DNA from: Dastarcus helophoroides
Taxonomy: Eukaryota > Arthropoda > Insecta > Coleoptera > Bothrideridae
DNA length: 64,000 bases
Assembly: GCA_028583605.1 (NCBI GenBank)
Contig: CM053328.1
Location: forward strand, 32,657,578-32,721,577
Reading direction: 5' to 3'
The notes under the pieces were generated by a model. It was given only the letters and a program-made list of their open reading frames with translations. It did no database searches and was not told the DNA's origin. The position numbers were made by a program, and so were the translations under genes. How positions within the stretch are numbered: the first letter of the stretch is position 1; each line of letters begins with the position of its first letter. Of the stretch, positions 46,501-58,500 are shown piece after piece.

Positions 46501-49500
46501 TCAATCTCAGGATCTCGGGATTATTTCGGTATTGACGGTTACAAATAATAAATACTCAGCTTTTCAACCAACAAATCAAAACAGTCAATATAATCAACAT
46601 TTAGGCAAAAACAATGTATTTTACGGTAAAAATGCAGATATATTTAATCATACTTAAGACGTAGACTAATCCGGCTTAAAATTACTGAATGGTTATGTTG
46701 AAGTTATTCTTTTTCAAAAATCAATAAGAGCTCTTTAAACTTAGGGGCCATCCTTTCATTCATGATTTTTTGAGGCCCATCTCGTTCATGCAGTAGGTGG
46801 TCAAATTTGTATGACCCTCTTCACTCCGACGTCACATATTTTGCAATTAATTTTTTAATTTAGAAATTATCTTACCTGCGTTATTTTAGTTTTCGTGTAT
46901 TATATATTTAAATTAGATTTTTTATCTTATTTGTTTAATATTTCACCAAGCCTTAACTTGACAAAAAATGTTATCTTAATAAATTCAGGGTTTTCATTTC
47001 CTTCTCGAAATTTTGGTTATAAAATCCAAATTTTATAAAAATAATTTCCAAATTTTAACTCAAAATTTTAACTTGCGAATTTCACCTTAAAATATTTTGA
47101 ATGTGTTTCTTGAACTTTTGACTTTTATCTGAACATTTTGATTTAATCTTCGATATTTCGTTTTAAAGAAATTTCAGAAAAATTGAAATTTCTATTTTAG
47201 CTTTGCCATCCAAAATAGAAGATTAAAATTGGTGAAAAAAAACTCAAATTTTTTGAAGTTGTCAAATTTTATTGAAATTTTTCCATTTTCTTCTCAGATC
47301 TTCCGCTCCAATCTCCAGAATTAAAACCCGAAAATTTCCACATTTCCAGATTTTGAATAAAATGCAAATTTGTAAAATAGTGCAAGAATCAGAATTGGAA
47401 TTGTTTTTAGAAATATCGAAACTCTTTTCCAATTTTCAGCTTCGAAAGAAAATCTGAATAAAAAAGAATCTAAACCTGAAATTTCCAAATTTTCAAAAAC
47501 GCAGAATTTTTTAAAAGACTAAATATTCAAGAAAACCCAAAATTATAACAAAATTTGAAAGCTTTTAAAAATGCTCAAAATTTTGAAAAAGTTTAAATTT
47601 TGGACAAATTAAAATATTCGAAAAAAAAACCAAAATTTGGCAAATGCGAAATTTAAAAATCAAAATTATCAAAAAAAAAAAACAAGCACAATGTGAAAAG
47701 GAGTAGAAATTTTGAAAAAAACCGAGATTTACGAAAAAAATATTGAAAAATTGAAGATAAGGCGTCAGAATTTAAAAAAAAGTAAAAATTTTCACAGAAA
47801 GTTAAAATTCCCAGAATAAAGCTGAAATTTTAAAAACCATGGATACTTTTGAAAAGAAAATTCAGACATTGAAGAAATCGACAATTCCAAAAATTCTAAA
47901 ATTGGAAAAAGTGGCAAAATTTTCGACAAAATTCGTAATTTTGGAAAAAGTTAAAATTTTCAATTTAAACTTTCAGTTTTCATATTACGGTTGACTTAAA
48001 AAAAATAATAAAACTTTTAAACTTGAAATGGAAAGTTTTAGAATAAACTTGAAATTTATTGAAAAAATTCTCGAATTTTGTGGTTTAAAAAATTTTATTT
48101 AAAAAATAGAGTTTTTTTCAACACAAATTTTCACAAAAATAGAAAATTTATTAGGATGATTTAAGTTTTAAAATAACATTTCCAAAAAATGGTCTACACT
48201 TCGAATTTCATCTTGAAACGAAAGATGTGATTTTGGACAAAACGAAACTTTTGAAAAAGTCTAAATTTTAGAAAATAAGACATAATTTTCAAAAAAACTT
48301 GAGATTTAAAAAAGACAAAAAGTCAAATCCAAATTTTCAAATAAAAGGTTAAAATTTTGAAAACAATGAAAATTTTCAAAAAAAAGTTAAAATTACGGAA
48401 AATATCGTAATTTTGAATAATGTAAAAATTTTCATGGAAAATTAAATTTCCCAACATTTTTAAAAATAAACGAAATTCTAAAAAAAAAACTTCAACATTT
48501 TGAAGAAATTAATATTTTAAAAATTTGATTATTTGAAGAAATTTTTTTAAAAATTTGTAATTTTTAAAAACGTTAAATCTTGAAAATTAGTTAGATTTTG
48601 AAAAAAAAAATTCGACATATTAAAAAATTGAAAAATGTTTGGTCAAACTTTCAAAGTAAAATGAAATTTTTAAAAACGTTAAATCTTGGAAATTAGTTTG
48701 ATTTAAAAAAAAAATTCGAGATATTAAAAAATTGAAAAATGTTTGGTCAAACTTTCAAAGTAAAATGAAATCTTTTTAAAGTCTTGATATTGAAGAAAAT
48801 TACTAGAAAAGTTCAAAAAATGCTTAAAATTTTCGAAAAAATCAAAATTTTGGATAGCTGAAAGTTTGAAAAAAGGTGGAAAGTTTTGTCGATAATACAG
48901 TTTTTTCGAAAATCGAAAATTTTAATTGGAAAGTTAAAAAAATGGAAGTTTTGAAACAGTTTTGAAATAAAATCAACATTTTCAAATAAAATTGTCGACA
49001 TTTTCAAAAATTTTCAAAAATGCAATTAAAAAAAATTCAAACAGTCGAAAATTTCAAACAATTCAGTATTAAAAACATTTCCCGATTCAAAAAAATAACA
49101 ATTGAAATTCTGGAAATGGAATTTTGAAGAGACTCCAAATTTTCAAGAAAATGTAGTGTGAAAAAACTCAAAATTTTGAAAACTAATAACTGAAAACCTA
49201 ACTAAAGTCATCAGTTTTAAAAATAATCAAAATTTTTTATAATTTAAAAAAAATATAGAAATTTTCAAAATATTTTAAATCTAGAAAAAAAGAAATTTTG
49301 CAAAAGTTTAAAAACTTCAAAAAGTACAAATTTTGGAAAAAGTCTAGCCTACAAAAAACTTGACATTTTCGAATAAAAATGGGAATTTAGAAACAGTAAA
49401 AATTATGAAAATAAAACAAAATCTTAATAAAATTCAATATTTTAAAAAAGGCCCAAATTTTCGAAAAAATCAACACTTGGAAAAATCAAAATTTTCAAAA

Positions 49501-52500
49501 AAGTAAAATCTTGAAAATATTTAGAAAAGTATCGACCTCTTTCTTGAAATTGAAACTTTTTGTGAATACCGATTTTCTGATATATTTACTTTTTTGTTAA
49601 ATTTTTTCGAAACACTTTGTATTCGCAAAAAGTTTAAATTTCTAGAAAAAGATTAAAGCAGGAAAATATCGAAATTATTGGAAAATGTAAAATTTTTTAA
49701 AAGTAGAATTTTTCAAAAAAATTTCGAAATTGAAATCTAAATTTTCAAGAAGTCTACATTTTCAAGAAAGACGAACTTTTAGAAAATAGTCGAAACTTTT
49801 AAAAAGGTAAAATTCTTTAAAAAAAGAGTCGGAACTTTGTGACGCCACGAAGCATATGAACGAAGGTACTTGGTCGAACATATTTTCAAATTAGTCAACA
49901 TATTTAGAAAAGTATCGACCTTTTTTTGAACGTTAAACTTTTTGTGAATGTAGATTCTCTGATATATTTACTTTTTTCAAAATTTTTAGAAAAGTATCGA
50001 AATTTTGAAAAAAGTAATTTTTTTTTAAAGAGTTTGTATTCACAAAAAGTTTAAATTTCGAGAAAAAGATTAAAGCAGGAAGATGAAGAAATTTTCAAAC
50101 AAAAATTTTGAAAAATGTCGAAATTATTAGAAAATGACAAATTTGTTAAAAGTTGAATTTTTCAAAAAAATATCGAAATTGAAATCTAAATTTTCAAAAA
50201 GTCTACATTTCCAAGAAAGACGATATTTTAGAAAATATTCGAAACTTTTAAAAATGTGAAATATTTCAAAAAAAAGTCGGGACATTGTGATGCCACGAAG
50301 CATATCACTCGTCTCTCCCTTGACACACGATGTCTCACTCTACTGACCCCCTTACTCCCCCTTAATCTGAGAAATATTAACGCGTCCAGTGTCCCATCAT
50401 CAAATCTTTTTTTAAAATGAAAGATTTTTATTTGAAACAGGCATACCAATCCCAAAGCAGTGTTGCTTGTTTGGAATAAAACTTCTTCCATTTTATATTA
50501 AAATGATAGACAACTATTGTTGAAAACATTCATATTAAGCTTTTCGATAGATTCAGTCTATTTTATAACTTTTTTAAATGATATCATTCTCAAAAATCCC
50601 GGGATCAAAAAAACCTAATCCCGAAAATTTCGGGATTAAAAAGCGGTCGGAATCCCAGGATTCCGAAAGTCAGAATCCCAAGATCAAATCCTCTACATAC
50701 AACTAATGCCCTTTATAAAACGTTAAAACTATTTTGTTTTTGTCACTCTCAAAATTAAAGCTGCAAAGTTCAAGCTGCCATTTTCTACAGTTTCTACTTT
50801 TAATACTTTCGACCAAAAAAAGGTCCTCATGCGGCCCGCGGAGTTGTGATGCATTTAAAAGGGGCCCGCAAGATCATTTGATTTGGCCATCCCTACTATA
50901 GGCCACAAGTCACAGATCTGGTTTCTGGTAGATATCTCAAGTTTTGAAATTAATCATTCTTTATGAGTATGAGTCATTGTTACAGATTTCATACCACTAA
51001 AGCATGCGAACTGTATGAAGCTCTGGCTGGTGCATTTATAAAATCGCGACCCTGAAAATAAAAAAAAATGTATAAAAATTCGAATAGTGTTAAATAATAG
51101 AAAGTATAACAATATTTTCTTTTTATTCAACTTAAAATTAATGTTGCAAACTGTAGGTATATTATTTATGGTCGGAAATATCCCATAGAGAAGACCTTTA
51201 ATAAACGGAGATCTCTCTTAAGCGGATAAATTTTCATAGTCCGGAATTATATGAGGGTAGTCTGAAAAGTTTCCAACCTTAACGTGAAAATGGCAGCACC
51301 CTCGATACAACCTAGGGGATGGAGTTGTGCATATTCTGACAGGTACTCACCAAAATTTGAGTCAGTGGAGTGGATGTGAGTATTTTTGTGAAAATGGAAA
51401 AAATCGAGTGTCGAGCTATCATTGAATATTTGTTTTTGAAAAGATGAGTTGGACTTTGTGTATGGGGACGCTGTACCATTATTTACTGCAGTGAAATTTT
51501 AGGCAGCTGAATTTATACGTGGCCGTTCCAGCTTAAGAGAAGATGAAGTTTTGGGGCGTCCAAAAACTGCCACCACTGACTAGAATATTGCTAAAGTTCT
51601 CCAAATGGTAATAAACGACCATCGAATTAAAGTATGCGAGATACCAGAGACTATGCATATGTCCAAAGAATGAAGATGTAGGCATGAGGAAGCTGTCCGT
51701 GCCTTGGGTGCCGCGTTTGTTCACGTTAAAGCAAAAACGTGTTCTAATGAACATTTCCAACGCTCTATTGGCGAAGTTTAGGCGCAATAAATCAGAGTTT
51801 GGCACTGTTTAATTAGTGTAGGTAAAACTTCGATACACCATTATACGCCCGAAACAATGCAAAACAGTGGATTGCGAGGGGAGAGTTGGCTATAAAAAAA
51901 GAAAAACCTGTTTTTTTTTTGGCTGGGAATATGATGGCGACTAGTTTTTTTGGGATAATCATGGAGTTATCTAAATCGATTATATTCAAACAGGAAAAAC
52001 CATTACAGGAAGTATACTACGCATCATTACTTGACAAGCTGAAGGCAGAAATTGTAGAAAAACGGTTACATTTGCAGAAAAGAAAATCACGTTTCAACAA
52101 AGCAATGCGCGGTGTCACATCTTCGCAGTTAACATGGCAAAAATTCACGAATTAGCTTTTGAACTGCTTGACCATTCTCCTTACTCACCAGATCTATCCC
52201 TAAGCGATTTATTTTTGTTCCCTAATTTAAACATCGCCCTAGGAGGACCGAGATTTTTGTTAAATGAGGACAAAATCACCTTCGTGAACAATTATTTTGC
52301 AGAGAAAACGCCGAGTACTATTTAGACGGGTTAAAGAGATAGGAGTACCGCTGGAAGAAGTGTGTAGACTTACGAGGAAAATTAAGGTACGAAAATAAAA
52401 AAATTAAAGACAAAAAAGTCTTGTATCTTTGTTAGGTCGAAAATTTCTCAGACTAACCTCGTATAATGGAAAGTTTCATATAAATGAACCTCTGTTGACT

Positions 52501-55500
52501 GAACTCTCTGTTGGGCAGCTGCGGACATGTGATTCTAAACTAAAACCTACCAAAGTTCTTCCTTAACCGGACAGTACAAAATTATGCACAACGTTGCATT
52601 GACGGGAGACTTCGCCCAAATATATCGAAAAAAATAGGAAATTGGTCCAAAAAATATCTTCAACGTAGACCAGTTCTTCATGAAAGCTAGACAAGCACAG
52701 CTATCATTGAAGAATGGAAAAGTACATATTTTTTATTTTAAAAGGAAGAAGCACGAGACAGAAAAAGAATTAATTTTTGAACTAAATTTTGATTTTTTTT
52801 TTATTTTTTGAGTTTAAATTAGTCGAGTTATTTTTTAAAATTTTTATTTTTCTCAAAGTTTTGAATTTGAATTTTAATTTTTTTCTTCTAATTTAAGCTC
52901 GAAAGAGAAAAGTTATGATTTTTAGAAAAAGTCCAAGTTTCTAATAAAAATAAAAGTAAGAAAAACCTAATGTTGTTTAAAAATTAAAAAAAGGGCTGAG
53001 TCTGATCGACAAACATTGATTTTTTGTTCTAGAAATGTTGAAGTTTTTAGACTAAGACTAAATATTCAAGGTGTGTTAAAAAAATTCTGAGTTTAAAAAA
53101 GTCTAAAATCAAAAATTTGAAAAATATTTCCATTTCTAAGTTTTTCTCAACTTTTGATATTAAAATGCAGATTTCTTTTTTATAAATTTTGAGTTTCTCC
53201 CGAGTTTGAACAACGAAGTTTAAGCTTTAAATTTTTAAACTCAAAATCTCAACACTTTTTTAATAAATATTGGGATTGAAATCAAAATTTAGAGTAAAAA
53301 AAATGAAGAAATAAATCCTCATTTCGAATGAAAAACTCACAATTTGAAAAGAGACTTATTTATCTTAAAAAATTCACAAAATTAGAGGGTTTGTTCTCAA
53401 AATGCTGGACTTGTTCGGCACATGTTTTTGTGGAATTCTCCAGAAGAGAGAAATCTCTCTACCTGCCTTTCCCTCTCCCACCAGAGGGTGCCTGCCTGCC
53501 TGGTCAACCCTCTACATTATACAGGGTGTTACAAAAGTCCGGGCCGCTACTTCAGGAGCATATTCTACACATTAAAATATGAAAAATGTTGAAATACATT
53601 TTTTTCTTTAAATTGCCTCCTAACGGAGATATGACCATTTAAAGATGGCGCCCCTAAAGTGGTTTTTTTTTACTACAAAAAGTTAACGGTTAGTAGCAAA
53701 GTCATGAAATTGGGCAAGCAGTTAAAGAATTGGATTAGGCATATTCTCATGTAACATATTTTTTAAATAAGCAGTAGCGTGGTGTGTAGGGGGTTGCCCG
53801 CGATTATTTTTTGCCGTAACTTTTTTGTATTGCAATATTTCGACACAAAAGTGCCATAATCGTAAAAAGCAACATTTTTTATACAAAAAAGGTACTCTTT
53901 CTCAAAGTCGCTAAAGTAACCGTTGCCGAGAAAAAGGCGTTTAAATAATCCTATCCCGTCTTCGAAATTCTAATTAATTTGTATAAGAAAAAATAAGTTG
54001 GTCATGCAAACTGATCGTAAAGAAAACAATTGTACTTGACAATATCTGCCAGAGATTGACGTTGTGTCACTGATAAAATTTGGTCGTAAGCTGTAAACTT
54101 TAGCAGTTTTTGTTGTCAATAGTAAGTGTAGTAGTTTTTTAACTTTTCATTATTTTGATAAAATGGACTATTCAAATCAAGAAATGGCCGATATGCATTT
54201 AATGTACAGGCTTGCAAATTGTAATCGTGCTGAAGCAAGACGCTCATCGCTCATATTATTTACGGACGAAGCGGGTTTTACCAGAAACGGGATACTTAAC
54301 TTTCACAACATGCATCAGTGGCAAGTTGAAAATCCCAATGCAATTATTCAGTCGAGACATCAGCAACATTTTTCACTTAACATTTGGGGAGGAATAATAG
54401 GGGACTCTATAATTGGACCGTTTTTTTTTTACCTCATAGGTTAACAGGAGCATCATATAGACATTTTTTGCAAACAGAGTTACCCGTGTTACTTGAAAAT
54501 GTTCCATTCATACAAGACAGCGAATGTGGATAATGCACGATGGGGCACCTGCCCATTTTAGTGCAGTTGCTAGGGAATTTTTGAATAACAACTATCATCA
54601 ACGATGGATAGGTCGAGGAGGTCCGATACCATGGCCAGCTAGGTCTCCTGACCTCAACCCACTCGATTTCTACTTATGGGGACATCTAAAGCAGATCGTC
54701 TACTCCACACCAGTTGACAATATCAATGATCTTCGTGAACGAATTGAAAATGGGTTCAACCAGATTCACAATACACCAGGCATTTGCGAAAGAGTAAGGA
54801 GTTCCCTTAGAAGACGAGCCGAGCAATGTATTGCTGCAGGGGGCAGTAATTTCGAACACTTGCTTTGATTTTTTTTTTTCTTAATTTTGTACTATTTTTA
54901 TATCAATGCAGTTAGTAGTGGATAAATTAGAAATTTGCAAAACGAATTCTAATAAATGCAACAATTTTGTTTAAACGCTTTTTTCTCGGAAACAGTTACT
55001 TTTAGCGACTTTGAGAAAGAGTACCTTTTTTGTATAAAAAATGTTGCTTTTTACGATTATGGCACTTTTGTGTCGAAATATTGCAATACAAAAAAGTTAC
55101 GGCAAAAAATAATCGCGGGCAACCCCCTAGACCCCCTAGACCAATAGGTTTGAACATTTATTAGATTCGAAGTTTGGAAACCAAATACCAAATACTTCGA
55201 ATCTAATAAATGTCCAAACCTATTGGTCTGTGCATTATAGAATCCTTGTCTTCTGGGAACTCTCCTAGAGAGCAACCGCTTCGCTAGGTGGCAGTGTTTC
55301 AACTGTTGATAGTTCAGCTACCTATGATCCACTATACACGCCTGGAGGGCTGCGTGAATTTGTAGTCTAGGTTGCATTCTTCTTGCATACTCTACATTAT
55401 AGACATTCGAAAAAAGACCGTGAGTAAAACCACATTTAAACATTTAAAAGAAACAAGTTAATAATTTTTTCTGCTCCTTCGAGTTGAATCAAGACAAATA

Positions 55501-58500
55501 ATTCGAACAGGACTTAAACTGGATTCCGAGAAAAACTTCGCAATTTCAATTTTAAATTTCAAAATTTTCACTTCATTTTGAAGATTTCCAGAAAATATTT
55601 TTTAATTCCTATTGCCTATGTTCTATCTTAGGCATTTTTAACTTGATTTCTTTAATTAGAAATTTGTCAAAATCTGAAGGTTATTTTTAGACATTGGTAA
55701 ATTTATTCTGAAAATTTTATTTTTAAAGTTAATTTTAATAAACTTTTTGTAAAAAGCCCAAAGATTTCTTGACTTTAATTGCTAGATGTCAACTGTAATT
55801 TTGAAATGTTCACTTTAGAGGCAACATTTTAACTTTAAGGTGTAAAAATCTAAAATATTTTTTTAATTAAATCTCGTCCTTCAGGATTTTCCCTAAATTT
55901 GGCTTTTAATCACAAATTTGATTTTAAAGACACATTAAAGAAAATAATTAGACATTAGCCCTTTCGGTCATGGCGTCCTTATATAAGGAGCATACTTAGC
56001 AATATGTAGCGTTCTTATATCCAAATTTCGTCGATTACAGTTTCCTCATTTTGGGAGTACCCTTGGGCTCCTTCTAGCTTGCCGGAAGATCATAATTTAA
56101 TTGAAAGAACTGGTGTCAGCAAGACTCGATTTTTTAAAAAGAAAAAATAATTCGTAGTCAAAAGTGTTAATCTTGAGTTTTTTACCTTATTTTCGATTGT
56201 AAACTCCAAATATTTGAAACAACTTTTTATGAATATTCCAAAATTTTTCTTTAATATTTTTCTGCAATTTCGACTTCAAACCCAAATTTTCAATTTTTAA
56301 GTGGCGACTTTAAGAAAATAATTACAAATTCCAAATTTAAACTTGATATGATGAGGAAAATGTCAAGATTTATAGAGAAAACGTTAGAAATTTAAATAAC
56401 TTTGACTTTTTCATAAAATCTTTATTTCAAAAGCCGAAATTTCATTATACAATAATTGACATTTTTAATTTACTTGTTTTGAGTTTTCTGCAAAATTTTC
56501 ACTTTTTTATATAAATAAAAATTTTGACTTTCGAACTTTCGAAATTGGTTTATAAATTTTAAACTTGACATTTATGCCTATTTCTCAATATTTTGCATTT
56601 AAAATTAAATATTCTGATTTAGCTTAAGCATTTTAAATTTGTTCCTTGAAGATTAGATTTTTTCGAAATATAAACTTTAAAGATAAAAGAAGGATGCCAA
56701 GTTTAAATTTGAGATTCCGAATAAGTTAAGTTTTTAGGAAAAGTCAAAGTTTCTAAAAAGTGCAACAACAGGTTTTTACAAATTTTTTTGAAATGATACT
56801 TTTGAACTTAAATGCTTTATGTAAATAGAATACAACCTGGATTACAATCATGCAGCCCTCTAGGCGTGTACAGTGAATAATAGGTAGCTGAACTACCAAC
56901 AGTTGAAACACAAACATCTAGCAAAGCGGTTGCTCTCTAGGAAAGTCCTAAAAGACAAGGATTCTAAACGCATAGACCAATAAGTTTCAACATATATAAG
57001 ATTCGAAGTTTGGAAACCAAAGATCGGTTTCGATCTTGTTAGATCTCGTCAGTTTGGTATATCCAACTCGAATGCCAACAAATATTCCGGCAAGGACTAT
57101 AGAATCAACGGAACATTTGTTGGCATTCGAAATGTCAAACCGTCCTGTGGGACTTGAACGAAAAAAGCATTCTTCATTTAAAGCACAAAAAACGAAATAA
57201 TTAACTGAAACTTACAAAAAGTATCGGTGATAAAGATAATTCGTATTGCCAGTTTTCACGTGTGTGCCACCCACCTTCCTGAAAAAAAAGACTAATTTAG
57301 AACACCCGAGAAGTGATTTCTCATGCATTTTCTAGAAATTTAAAGAAACACTCGAACACAGCTCGCTGGTAATCAATTCTGAGGAAAAATAAGAGTTTCT
57401 GTGACAACTATTGAGAAACTGTTTACCCTGATTTTAGTTAAAAGCTTTACATATTTTTTTCACATCACGCCGAAACCTATCTATGGTTTTAGGTTGTAAA
57501 TATTTTTAACTTTAGCTTGTTCGACTGTTTCATTACAGAACATTTATTTATTTTTTTGATGGAACGGACTGGTTCTTGGTTATTTTTAAAAATTGAAATA
57601 CAAAATCCCCCGAAACCAAGTGTTATTGGTTGCAGGGGACAAGATTTGTATTTTAGTTTTTTTGTAGAAAATTTAATTAACATGTTTTGTAGCCATTCCA
57701 TAGATTTGAGAGTTTAGCTGTTACTGATAATAATTGCATTTTCGTTTTATCGTCATACGTTCTTTTCTCGCACCTTCACGATATTCTACTTAAATATTGC
57801 AACAATTAATTTTACTATGGAATTAGTGCTACGTTGTCGTTATGTGTGTTATAAAGGACAAATTAAAAATATAAATTTTAACTTACTATGAACAGGGGCG
57901 ATGGGTCTTTATCAAGCCAACTATCAAACATTTGCTTCTGAAAATTAAAACAACTTTAATGAAAAAAAAAAATAATAATAAATAAAATAATGTTAAAACT
58001 CAGAGTACATGAACATTTCTCTTATTAACAACACACTATAACCAAACCACAAAGGAGAAATGCTACACCTAAGTTGTATTTCAAAAAAAAAGAGATCTTA
58101 TTTTACAAAATTCTGCTACAATTACGATGCTTAGTTAGCTCTTAACTTACCTCAATATCAGAAATAACTATTTTGTCATTTTCGCAGTTATTCTGCGTGA
58201 TATGTTTACCATTTTCTTCCGACAGATCGAATTCAGCAAACTTTACAGCAATTTGTGAATCCTCCCTAGGGCCTTTAATAATCCATCTGCATCTTGTGTT
58301 TTCAGGATATACCCCAGGAAAATTGGGCGAAGTTAATAGTTGTATTGAAGCCGTGGCTTCCAAAACAGTATTCCCGCAGGTTGCTAAAATGTAGCTCTTG
58401 AATATGTTTGCTCTAGTATATTAGAGAAGTCTTACAAGGTACAGCTGTCACATTTACTTCAAAGTAATTGTGAGCAGACATTGAATGATAATGCAAGTAA

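Larger units (their letters stand above)
46444..50695. mobile_element. Large hAT-like element in a CUB gene intron, filled with low-complexity repeats
   Basis: The left end TAGGGAATTCGATCCCGATC and the right end (complement reads TAGAGGATTTGATCTTGGGA) are imperfect inverted repeats. Both are followed inward by CGGGATT or AATCCCG runs. Flanks CATATAAC (46436-46443) and CATACAAC (50696-50703) match at 7 of 8 positions, as expected for an aged hAT duplication. About 3.3 kb inside (46980-50280) is the A-rich degenerate repeat, with two local duplications. A short transposase-like fragment is near the right end. The whole 4.25 kb lies between two CUB exons. Confidence 0.65.

Noticed and set aside
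55950..55992. TTAGCCCTTTCGGTCATGG as a piggyBac-like end
   Set aside because: The target would be TTAG, not TTAA, and no opposite end was seen.
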